A stretch of DNA of 18,579 bases from Glomus cerebriforme (GCA_003550305.1 QKYT01000021.1:412192-430770), one strand, 5' to 3'; positions 10,791 through 18,577 are shown, counted from the first letter of the stretch. Made by a program: numbers and translations. Notes: generated by a model not told the origin, from the letters alone.

Positions 10791-11223
10791 TAAAATCAGT
10801 TACACAAACGAATTTTATTTTATTTAATTTATTTACCTACTACAACCTATCTTGTATAGCTGTATATACTGATTGGTCCCCCTTTCACATGCACGCCACG
10901 GAAGTGACGCTCCCATTATGAAAGATTAGTACGTAATAGAATAACTAGAACTAAATAAAAAAACCTCCATCCCTATCTTCTTAATAAATTTTTAGTATAG
11001 CTAAAACACACTCTAAGAAGACTGTACCCTCTTTACTATAAGTCATGAGGTCAGACAAAAATTTACAAAAAACTATATCCTATAGAAAAAGTAAATTTCA
11101 GATTGAGGTCTGAACACATATAAAAAAAATCCCTAATGGATTGACTAAAATAATGACCGACCTCCATAGCCAGAGAAAATTATTTCCAATACAACCCAAA
11201 AATAAAATATTTTATACCCATCC
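10791..11223 (-). other. 3' non-coding part of the inverted-repeat element
   Basis: Lies between the left terminal repeat and the end of the second ORF (read on the minus strand). I see no coding sequence on either strand that looks real. The plus-strand frame at 11141-11488 is a shadow of the Lys/Ser-rich tail on the other strand. Any transposase remnant would be expected here and none is seen. Confidence 0.5.
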
Positions 11224-12177
11224 CTATGACCTACTACTTCCATGCACCTTATTCTTTTTTCCTTTTCTTGACTTAGACTTTTCTTGCCCTGCTATTATCT
11301 TTGCTAAGGCTTTTGCCAAGATATCCGCTACGCTATCTTGTTTAATTCCTCCCCGCTTCTTGTTTGAATTTTTCTTTGATGATGAAGTATCCTTCGATTT
11401 TTTCTTGTCTGAGTTCTTTTTATTGGAATTGCTTTTTCTGTTATTATTGCCTTGGGAATTGCTCTTCTTTTCTTTCCTTTGCTTATAATTATCGCGAATC
11501 CATTTGTATTCGACGTTATTGATTGTGAACGGGTGTTAACATGCCTCAATCAAATCCGCGTGTTTTTCAAAGAAACCTATCAGTTTCTTTTTACCTTTGG
11601 TGTCTTTAACAATTTTGAGCGATTTATACCTACAATGTATATTGGCTGATATTCCCATATACACATTATTTTCAGTTAAATCATCAGCTAAATTTATAAT
11701 TACGGCTTGGTGATGTAGTCTCTCTTTTCTTATTTTGAGAGTCCAGTTTCCCAGAAATCATCTAACTATTGTCTTCCCACCTATTACTGTTTGCCACGTT
11801 TGATGTACTTCAAGTTCTTCTAATCTTTTTGTTCTTAGTACTATCGAAGCCCTAACACTATAGTATTTGTCTTGTTTTCTCAACGTAGCTTTTAATAATG
11901 ATCCTAAGTCTTTGTTAATAGCCTCTATTATTTGCTCGGCATCCCAGTCACCTGGAACATCATATAACATTATTTTACAGATATTTGCTTTCAGTTTAGG
12001 TGGTACTGTGTGTCCTGTGATAATATAAGGCGTAAATTCTTTTTTTTTGTGCTTCTTCTTTGTTGAACTCTCATCAGGAGTCTTTACTTTTTCAGTAATT
12101 TGTGGCTTTGCGGAATCTTTGCCTGTTTCCATGTGTACTACTTCCTGATTTGGTTGTTGATCATTATTTGGCGTCAT
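11224..12177 (-). pseudogene. RRM-like, basic-tailed protein of the element, two nonsense codons
   Basis: The minus-strand frame starts with ATG at 12177 and stays in register for 318 codons to TAG at 11226-11224. It is interrupted by TGA at 11760-11758 (codon 140) and TAA at 11538-11536 (codon 214). The intact first part is 139 residues. The opening is polar, followed by a Lys-rich KKKHKKK patch near residue 42. A region with alternating strand and helix character then starts with KIMLYDVPGDW and runs on through VIGGKTIVR into sequence beyond the first stop, resembling an RRM-like nucleic-acid-binding fold as in ORF1-type proteins of non-LTR elements. The tail after the second stop is Lys/Ser/Asn-rich. 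The ATG overlaps the stop of the upstream ORF as ATGA. The RRM call is by pattern only. Function inferred: RNA or DNA binding. Confidence 0.6.
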
Positions 12178-12713
12178 GTATGATGATTCGGCATTAGCGA
12201 TCGCAATCTCTCAACCATATCATTGGTATCTATTGTTGATGTTGATCCCTTACGCATACTCGATATAGTAATATCTTCATCTTCTATGAATATTGGTTCT
12301 TTCTCTGCAGAAATGTTGACCTTACTCTTTTGTTTGAGTGACGTAGATGTCTTGCTCATCGCAGCAAGTTTCGCTTTGAACTCGTCTATTGTAATAGCGT
12401 CTCTTTGGTTCTGCTCATATGCTTCCTCAAGCTTTTGAGTTTGATGGTCTAATGCTTCTTCATAAAATATACTTACTATTCTTCTAACTAAATATAATAT
12501 ATTTCTATTTATTTTGCTATTTTCAGAAATCCCTTTCACTAGAGCAGCTACATGGTTCATTCTGTTTCCTTGTTTGAGTTCATGCCAAATGTTGTTACGT
12601 CGAAAGAACTTTTCCTGCTCTGACCACTCCCAAAAATTAAAATTTTTTGTATCTACTGTTACTACTTTTTCATCAAAAAATTTGTCAGTAAAAGTAGAGA
12701 TAGTTGCTCCCAT
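12174..12713 (-). CDS. 179-residue gag-like protein with N-myristoylation-type start, unrecognised family
   Basis: Intact ORF in the inverted-repeat element. It begins MGATIST, fitting the M-G-x-x-x-S/T signal for N-terminal myristoylation, which would send the product to membranes as in retroviral Gag proteins. The middle (about residues 25-85) is helical with aromatic-rich FWEWSEQEKFF. A charged, coiled-coil-prone stretch follows (about 85-125), then an acidic patch with FIEDED and a Ser/Thr-rich end. No zinc knuckle or catalytic motif is seen. The next ORF starts in the -1 frame with ATGA overlap, so stop-and-restart translation or an ancestral fusion are both possible. I do not recognise the family. 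The plus-strand frames at 12223-12438 and 12514-12744 are shadows of it. Confidence 0.6.
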   Translation of the reverse strand: MGATISTFTDKFFDEKVVTVDTKNFNFWEWSEQEKFFRRNNIWHELKQGNRMNHVAALVKGISENSKINRNILYLVRRIVSIFYEEALDHQTQKLEEAYEQNQRDAITIDEFKAKLAAMSKTSTSLKQKSKVNISAEKEPIFIEDEDITISSMRKGSTSTIDTNDMVERLRSLMPNHHT

Positions 12714-13299
12714 TTTTATTTTCTTTTTATTTTTCGTAAAATAAATTTTTACTGTGGATTTCTAAATAAAATGAAAATTTGGGAAAAGAGTTTCGCACAC
12801 AAATGAATTTTTATATTAAATTGCGCGAAAATTTTACTTTTTTTTAATTTTTTCAATGCATATACCTGGAAAAGCAGCCAATCTAAAAAGTTAAGGTTGT
12901 ATATGCTGACTCTATATAGGTGAAGATTTTTATACAAATTGGACTACTGGTTCCTTTATTCTTAGTTTTATATGTTTTTTATTACTTGGTAGTAAAAACT
13001 GAAATAATTTCTTCTTTTCTTTTGAGATTTTATCAATAAGTATGTATGTACTAAATATTTTTATGTAAAACGTTTTAAAATAGCTTTTTCTTCTTTCACT
13101 ATGTATTATTTTCAAGTGTTTAATAAAATTTTATATGTTTTTNAGGTATTTTAAACAGCCGATCCAAAATTTTAAAAAATGTAGACAGAATATTTTGTAG
13201 TTTTACATTTCGTCATTACCAACCATTTCACCATTTTTTTCATAGATTATATTATTTATCGGCAGATCTGTCACTTTAAATATGGGGTAGTATTTATAG
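12714..13299 (-). other. 5' non-coding part of the inverted-repeat element
   Basis: About 590 bases between the first ORF and the right terminal repeat, AT-rich and without a credible gene. This is where a promoter for the two ORFs would lie. No clear TATA or initiator can be chosen in such AT-rich DNA. One N is at 13143. Confidence 0.5.
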
Positions 13300-13381
13300 T
13301 AACAGTTCTAGCGATCATTAATCAGACAAATCAGCCTGTGTAATCTTTGAATTGGCCCCCATTTATTTATTTAACTCCTAG
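13300..13381 (-). repeat. Right terminal inverted repeat
   Basis: Inverse complement of the left end. The core is seen here as atcagcctgtgtaa (13330-13343) and the inner block as acagttct (13302-13309). It is a few bases longer than the left repeat because of an insertion between the two blocks. Confidence 0.75.
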
Positions 13382-13492
13382 CTATTTATTAACCTTTTTT
13401 GTGACTTCACCTATTGTTTCTTTCAAAGCCTCAACTCGTTCCTTTCTTCCACTCTTTTCAATATTGTTTTATATTTTCTTTACACAACTAAT

Positions 13493-15632
13493 ATGAATAA
13501 TACAGATTTCATATCAAGTGATGATTCTGACACAGAATATTTTCCTGAAGACCTACTTGATAATATTCCAGAAAACAGTGACTATGATAGTGATGAAAAA
13601 GATAGTCCCAAAAATAATTCCACTAATACTGATTTAGGTTCTTCACCTTTGGAATTGAAAGTTGATTTAACCCCTACCTGGAAGTATGCATTTAATTATA
13701 TCAAACAGTGGTCAGCCCAACAGGATTTTTTTATTCGAAAGGAAAGATCAGAAAAAATACTAAATGAACATAAAAGGCAAACATTATTATGTCATTGTCA
13801 AGAAATACATACTAATAAAACAAAAAAGAACCAAACTAAACCTTCAAAATCTCAATGAACCAATTGTAATTGGCATGTCAATCTTTCCTGTCCAGTTAAG
13901 AATAATCTAAATAAAATGATTTTCATTACTACACTATTTAATGAATATTTTGGACACAACTTGGATCCTACTATGTGACAGTTTGAGATACAAAAGGCTT
14001 TTACAAAACCTATGTTAAATGATATTGAATGGATGTGTTTACATGGTCATTTGAAACTATTGTCTATTAAGTAAATGTTAAAGACAAAAGATATGAGAAA
14101 AATCTACAATCAAGACCTTTACAAAGTTATTTATAAATATCATCAAGTTAATTCTCAATTAGGTAATGATGTATCACAGCTATTTAAATATCTTGAAAAA
14201 CTTAAAGAAGAAGATTCTCATTGGATAATTTATAAAGATTGGGATCATGAAACTAATACTCTAACCAAAATCTTTTGGATGAATCCAGATCAATTAGAAA
14301 TCTGGATTCATTACCATGATGTAATTCTCAATAATAATACTGCTAAAACCAATCAATATGAACTATTCCTTTCTTTTTTTGTAACAATTAACAATAATAT
14401 GAAATCTCATATTGTAGCATAAGCACTAATGGATTAAAAAACAAAAGATGCTTATGCATAGGTTTTTTAATGTATATTAGATGCTACAGAAATTTTTCCA
14501 AAAGTTTTCATAACAGATACTGATCCTAGAATGGATGCTGCAATTCGATTAAAATATTCTTTAACTTTTCCTATACATTGTATTTGGCACATTAGTCAAA
14601 ATCTTCCTTTATATTTCAAATCTAAACTTGGTGAATTGCTTAAACAATTTAAAAAAGATTTTTATGAATGTCATAATAGTTTGGATCAAGAAATATTTGA
14701 ATAAAGATGGCTAGTATTATGTGATAAATATCCTAATGCTGTTAATTATCTTAAAAAAAGTCTTTATTCATCTAAAGCTTCTTGGACCTGTGCATTTAGC
14801 AATAATATTTTTACAATAAATATACAAACAACATCCTGCTGTGAATCAGTTAATGCTACTTTCAAACAGCACTTGTTAATATATTTCTTACAGTTAAAGA
14901 ACGATTAGCAGAAGAGCAGAATAATAATGATTATGTTAATTGGAGAGATACTCTTCCATACTCTCAGTCTAAAACTCTTATTTCAAATACTTTTGCTAAT
15001 ATCAATAATGAAATTAAGGAATTTACAACTTCACAAGTTTATAAAATACATTTTAATGAAATGGAAAGGTCTTTCAGCTATGATGTAAAAATAATTGTCT
15101 TATATGTTATATTAATTTAATATAACAATATACTTATAATTAATAATTCTTTTAGGATTGGTTATTTTCTAATGATTTTATTGAAAAACAAGAAATTCGG
15201 CAAATTACATTTTAACAACTTTTGATATCATGTGATCAAGCATCTATTAAAAGCCTTTGGGATGTTAATTACATAATATCTTCAAAAATACATCATCTCA
15301 TTATTTTATTAAATAATGGAATATACAAATGTTCATACCTATCATTAGTAACTTGTGAAATAGTTTGTAGATATTATTTTAGTGTAATGTTATGAACTTT
15401 ATAATCTCAATTTCATATAAGATTTCTTAATCTGCATTGGTTTAACTTAACTCACTTGGATTTCATCAAAAGCTGCCAATTTTATCCTACTTCAAAATTT
15501 ACAATAGATTTAGATACTTCACATTTAGAACCTATTATTTTTTTTAATTTAACAAATAATGGTTCTACTTCAAATAATAGCAATCCATATGTTTTACTTG
15601 ATAAGCAATGTCTATATTATTTGAATGTATAA
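13493..15632 (+). pseudogene. MULE (Mutator-like) transposase, heavily decayed
   Basis: Starts with an acidic Asp/Ser-rich N-terminus and a FAR1-like Cys/His region (TNCNWHVNLSCP near 13860-13900). One frame then runs to about 14880 with stops at 13856, 13976, 14072, 14420 and several more to about 14471. The MULE core is clear: YHDVILNNNTAKTNQYE, FITDTDPRMDAAI, CIWHISQNLP and CESVNATFK. The first catalytic Asp, expected in the N-D-x-T position, is Asn (14333-14335), while the second Asp and the Glu are kept. A frameshift lies near 14880. A GT-AG intron of 71 nt (15085-15155) joins SYD to DWLFSN. After it comes a SWIM zinc-finger-like segment, KCSYLSLVTCEIVCRYYF, in which the second Cys of the C-x-C has become Tyr. 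More stops follow. Transposition activity must be lost. Its own terminal repeats were not found. Confidence 0.85.
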
Positions 15633-15712
15633 GGTTGGTTAAAAAAGCTAATCAGATTACTTGTAAAACCTGTGATGAGGATTTCATTACTTTACTTACA
15701 AATTATATATAT

Positions 15713-15746
15713 ACTGGATAACACTCTTATAAGAGTGTTATCCAGT
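15713..15746. repeat. 34-bp perfect palindrome
   Basis: Arms of 17 bases (15713-15729 and 15730-15746) are exact inverse complements with no spacer. The left arm begins actggataaca. It lies just after the MULE remnant and runs straight into the 22-bp tandem repeat, whose unit begins gttatccag like the right arm. Confidence 0.85.
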
Positions 15747-15815
15747 TGCACTATAATGTTATCTAGTTGTGAGTATAATGTTATCTAGTTGCGGGTATAA
15801 TGTTATCCAGTTACT
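15737..15815. repeat. 22-bp tandem repeat, about 3.6 copies
   Basis: Units start at 15737, 15758, 15780 and 15802, each gttatcyagttg followed by a variable triplet and tataat. The first unit overlaps the right arm of the palindrome. Such arrays next to a palindrome are typical of subterminal regions of mobile elements. Confidence 0.8.
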
Positions 15816-16355
15816 GTTTTTACTGTTCTATGGCTATTTTATTGCTTTGTAGATATTTGCTTNTTTTTATTACTCTATCCTCTTTTTATTACTTTCTAGC
15901 TATCTGCTTGGTTTCATTGCTCTGTGGTCTTTTTGTGGCCAAGATGCTAGGCNNGCATTGATTGCTAAAAATCATGTTGTGATCGGGTAGCGCAGTTAAT
16001 TTGCTAATCAGATTTTGGCCGGCACTATGGCATAATTTCTGGCCGGTATTTAGGGTGGAATATCTTGGCCTCCTGTGATTGGTTTCATGCGGTTTTGTGG
16101 TCGTTTGAAAGAGGGCGTTGAGAGCNTTCCAATGATGCTAAGACCGCATGAATCGGATGCCTGGATGCCAAGTTATTGCGTCTCAAAGTTTAGGCAAAAA
16201 AATATGGATTATAGTGCTGGTCGAAATTAACNAAATTTACTGTGCCTTACTGCGCCGGTCACGTGTTTCAGTTCCTCGACTTTCCCGTCACTTTCAAGTA
16301 ACTTTTGAGTAACTTTCGAGGGCCTGGTGTGATAGGCATTTTTATGGCCAGCCCA
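15816..16355. other. Non-coding, compositionally distinct repeat region
   Basis: GC content rises clearly from about 15940 compared with the rest of the window. There is no gene. A 10-bp inverted repeat, ttcatgcggt (16084-16093) and accgcatgaa (16143-16152), is present. Ns fall at several sites. A CACGTG lies at 16260-16265. Confidence 0.5.
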
Positions 16356-16612
16356 TTTGATTGCCGGATGAGACACGAAGTGCCGAGTTGGTGACCCAGA
16401 TGTGCAATCCCGCCTTTTATGATCCTTTTGATTGCTGGATGAGGCACAAAGTGCCGAGTTGGTGACCCAGATGCGCAATCCTGCCTTCCATAACCCTTTT
16501 GATTGCCGAGNATGAGGCANGAAGTNCNGANTTGNTGACCCAGATGCGCAATCCTACCTTTCATAACCCTTTTGATTGCCTGGATAAGGTATGAAGTGCC
16601 AAATCAGGTCTG
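16356..16612. repeat. 71-73-bp tandem repeat, about 3.5 copies
   Basis: The word tttgattgc recurs at 16356, 16427, 16498 and 16571, giving periods of 71, 71 and 73. Each unit contains a gaggcacaaagtgccgagtt-like block followed by ggtgacccagatg and gcaatcc. The fourth copy is partial and more diverged, and the third contains several Ns. The minus-strand open frames here (16227-16478 and 16268-16564) exist only because the repeat happens to lack stops. Confidence 0.85.
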
Positions 16613-16690
16613 GCCATACTCTTTTCATGCTCTTTTTCTCATATTTTCCTAAACCTTTCTGCCTTTCCGACCTCTTTCCTGCCTATCGGC

Positions 16691-16758
16691 GGTAGTACAC
16701 CAAAGTATAACTTCTCTTATTTTCTTTCCTATATATTATTCTACTTTGGTGTACTACC
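16691..16758. repeat. 17-bp perfect inverted repeat
   Basis: ggtagtacaccaaagta (16691-16707) and tactttggtgtactacc (16742-16758) are exact inverse complements around a 34-base CT/T-rich spacer. The same word, with two changes, recurs in the tandem repeat about 90 bases downstream. Confidence 0.8.
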
Positions 16759-16843
16759 AAATTTATATCTTATTTTACGCTTTCGCATTTCTAGAACTCT
16801 TTCTTGTATAGTTACTATTCTGGGATACTTTAGGATATTACTG

Positions 16844-16893
16844 CATCGATTACTTTTAGGTACTACCACATCGATTACTTTTGGGTACTACCA
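16844..16893. repeat. 25-bp tandem repeat, two copies
   Basis: Units at 16844-16868 and 16869-16893 begin catcgattactttt and end ggtactacca, with a single a/g difference. A more decayed copy may lie just upstream. Each unit contains a close match (15 of 17) to the inverted-repeat arm. Confidence 0.75.
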
Positions 16894-17003
16894 CTGACCC
16901 AGTGTTTTGCCAGNAAGCGTATTCGTCNAAAATTATATAAAATTTTTATTTTGAACTTTGCAAATTTCTATGTAATGTTATACTAGTTTCTTGCATATAC
17001 ACC

Positions 17004-17378
17004 ATGCTTCTTGCGCAAAAAAAGCCCGGGCCTCGCCCACTTGTTTGTTCTGAACTGCTTGAACTAATTTTTAGTAATCTTAAGATTAAAGATATACTAT
17101 ATTCCTGTCTTACTGTGAATCATCAATGGAATTCTGAAGCATTTCGAGTTATTTTAAAGCAAAAAGAAAGGGAATTTCGTGAAGATCTTGATTTTATCAA
17201 ATATCAGCTAGACTATAGTGAACAAGAAATAACCCGTATTTATACAGTTCTCTATACTCCGCGTTATGATTGGATTACAGCAGGAGAAGAAATTGCAAAT
17301 GTTCATGCAGTAATCAAATCCCATATAAATAATCTTACAAGTATTCTTTTCTGTCTTATTAAGTCTTCTGTCTTATGA
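17004..17378 (+). CDS. F-box-like protein, 124 residues, probably truncated
   Basis: After a short basic start, residues about 11-50 match an F-box: PLVCSELLELIFSNLKIKD and a following S-C-L-T-V-N-x-x-W-N-S-E-A-F-R, i.e. the L-P-x-E-L-L-x-x-I-F, cysteine and V-N-x-x-W pattern. F-box proteins join SCF ubiquitin ligases through Skp1 and bind targets with the rest of the protein. Here the rest is a short charged helical segment with no LRR or WD repeats. The stop is TGA at 17376-17378, but the same frame stays open afterwards to TAA at 17469-17471 with protein-like sequence (NKFHVQWQNLYKQTKKLLKD). The TGA may therefore be a nonsense mutation, or the gene may have an intron I cannot place. Its surroundings are repeat debris. 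Confidence 0.5.
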   Translation: MLLAQKKPGPRPLVCSELLELIFSNLKIKDILYSCLTVNHQWNSEAFRVILKQKEREFREDLDFIKYQLDYSEQEITRIYTVLYTPRYDWITAGEEIANVHAVIKSHINNLTSILFCLIKSSVL

Positions 17379-17471
17379 AATAAATTTCATGTACAATGGC
17401 AAAATCTTTATAAACAAACGAAAAAATTGTTAAAAGATATCGATCTACTTGATGATATCAATAATACATAA

Positions 17472-17724
17472 AAAGAGTGAATATATAGACAAGATTGTTG
17501 AGCTGTATTGTCAAGTACTCTTGGCCGAAATTGCCACTTCCTGCTAAGAATACTGGTGATATTTATTTTTTTACTTATGCAATAGTAGTAGNCAAGTTTA
17601 ATTTTACTTACNAACTTGCACCTGGATTTGCATATATCCAGATCGATTCTTCTGACTAAACTAGTCCGGAGCTGATGATCACTACCGCAAATTTCTGTAC
17701 GTGATATTCTATTGTACCTATAAA
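17472..17724. other. Spacer between two gene remnants
   Basis: No open frame is supported and two Ns are present. It could hold decayed coding sequence linking the F-box-like ORF to the next one, but no frame shows this. Confidence 0.4.
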
Positions 17725-18240
17725 ATGCAAGACGATATTAACATTAAAGCTTTGGCATATGCCCAAAAGCNTGAAGGAAGATGCTTAGCTAAAGTTAGTC
17801 CTAATACATATTTATGGGTATGTAAAAAAGGCCATTAATGGGAGGTACCATATAAAAATATGAAACAGAATTATAGATGGTGCAATATTTGTCCTAATGT
17901 ACCAGAAAGAACATGCCGGTATATATTTGAGGATTTATTGTATAAAGAATTTCCTCTCCGAAAACCTAAATTCTTGGAGGGATTACATCTAGATGGATAT
18001 AATGAAGAGCTAGGCTTGGCCTTNGAATATAGTGGCAACCAACATTACCAAATCGTCCCTTTTTTTCACCCGCAAGGTCAGATGAATCTAAATGCACAAA
18101 TCTGGNGTNATTGGAAAAAGAGAGCATTATGTCATCGGGAAGGAGTAATCCTTATTACAATCCCTTACTGTGTAGTAGACTTAGAAACTTTTATAAGGGG
18201 CGCCTTGTACACGTTTGGTTATCTCCCAATACTCACCTAG
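17725..18240 (+). pseudogene. Zinc-ribbon plus restriction-endonuclease-like (Vsr/PD-(D/E)XK type) protein, one nonsense codon
   Basis: One frame runs 171 codons from ATG at 17725 to TAG at 18238-18240, broken only by TAA at 17836-17838 (codon 38). The first 56 residues form a treble-clef or zinc-ribbon unit with likely ligands C33, H37, C53 and C56 (WVCKKGH, then WCNIC). After it, RTCRYIFEDLL, LHLDGY, an E-Y-S-G-N-Q-H-Y block and VILITIPYCV give the order Glu, Asp, Glu, Gln/His seen in short nuclease domains of the PD-(D/E)XK superfamily related to Vsr (candidate residues E69, D90, E101). The stop sits in the G-H-x-W motif. Translation restarting at the Met of codon 46 would give a 126-residue product lacking the first half of the zinc unit. 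Three codons are uncertain because of Ns downstream of the stop (18004-18110) and one upstream. Biological role unknown; a host gene family or a mobile-element nuclease are both possible. Confidence 0.65.
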
Positions 18241-18577
18241 GAGGTAACATGGGCTCTTCCTTAATATGCATCAATTGTTCTCTCACGAAAGGGCGTTGAG
18301 GTCCCGATTCATCTAAGTAATATAAAACAGGCATTGGGGGATTCTTTCCAACAACAATTCTTTGAATTTTATGTAGACTAGAGGACTATATCGGATCTGT
18401 TATTCTGCGTCATTTAAAAGGATCATTTTCCCACTCTCCAGGAGCAAGCAAAAATCGGATAGTAGTACCCTTTGGTAGTTGTGGTTCATCAATACCTATC
18501 GGACGATTATATTTTACCGATGGTTTGGAATATATCCGCTCAAGTTTTGTGGCATCATTAGGACTCATTCCAATTAG
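18233..18577 (-). pseudogene. Retroelement integrase C-terminal region, broken and cut by window edge
   Basis: A minus-strand frame is in register for 115 codons from the right edge to TGA at 18235-18233, with internal stops TGA at 18412-18410 and TAG at 18388-18386. The sequence keeps LIGMSPNDATKLERIYSK, then RFLLAPGEWEND, SLHKIQRIVVGKNPP, PVLYYLD and RPFVREQL. This looks like the linker and SH3-like C-terminal domain after the catalytic core of an rve-type integrase, where W-S-x-x-x-H/Y-x-I and P-x-x-Y-x-L-x-D are common. The core itself would lie beyond the window. The family call is by pattern. It runs towards the nuclease remnant and its last codons overlap that remnant's end by 8 bases. 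Confidence 0.5.

Larger units (their letters stand above)
10715..13381 (-). mobile_element. 2667-bp inverted-repeat element with two gag/RRM-like ORFs
   Basis: The ends are inverted copies of each other over about 72-80 bp, both tipped CTAGG, and share the exact core ttacacaggctgat at the same 38-base distance from each tip. Immediately outside lies an exact direct repeat CTATTTA (10708-10714 and 13382-13388), as expected of a target-site duplication. Inside are two minus-strand ORFs and long 5' and 3' untranslated regions. No transposase, helicase or reverse transcriptase is recognisable. The tip CTAGGGGTTGG recalls hAT ends (TAGGG/CAGGG), which normally make 8-bp duplications, but the exact repeat here is 7 bp, so class assignment is open. 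It could be a non-autonomous DNA transposon carrying captured genes. Stop codons in the second ORF suggest this copy is inactive. Confidence 0.7.
16613..17003. other. Non-coding, repeat-bearing spacer before the F-box-like ORF
   Basis: Holds the 17-bp inverted repeat and the 25-bp tandem repeat described separately. No open frame is supported. Confidence 0.5.

Noticed and set aside
11141..12744. Plus-strand frames at 11141-11488, 11452-11649, 12223-12438 and 12514-12744
   Set aside because: They are antisense shadows of the two minus-strand ORFs of the inverted-repeat element, with Phe/Leu/Ser-rich composition expected of a complement.
205..16265. Five CACGTG sites as a coordinated regulon
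   Set aside because: They are spread over 16 kb, and only two lie upstream of an intact gene, at more than 1 kb. The rest are in repeat DNA.
16227..16564. Minus-strand frames with repeated peptide units
   Set aside because: They are produced by the 71-bp tandem repeat, which happens to lack stops. The unequal unit lengths and Ns break any protein repeat.
15713..16893. CRISPR array or bacterial origin
   Set aside because: The repeats are directly tandem or inverted with no unique spacers of constant length, and the context is a eukaryotic intron-bearing contig.
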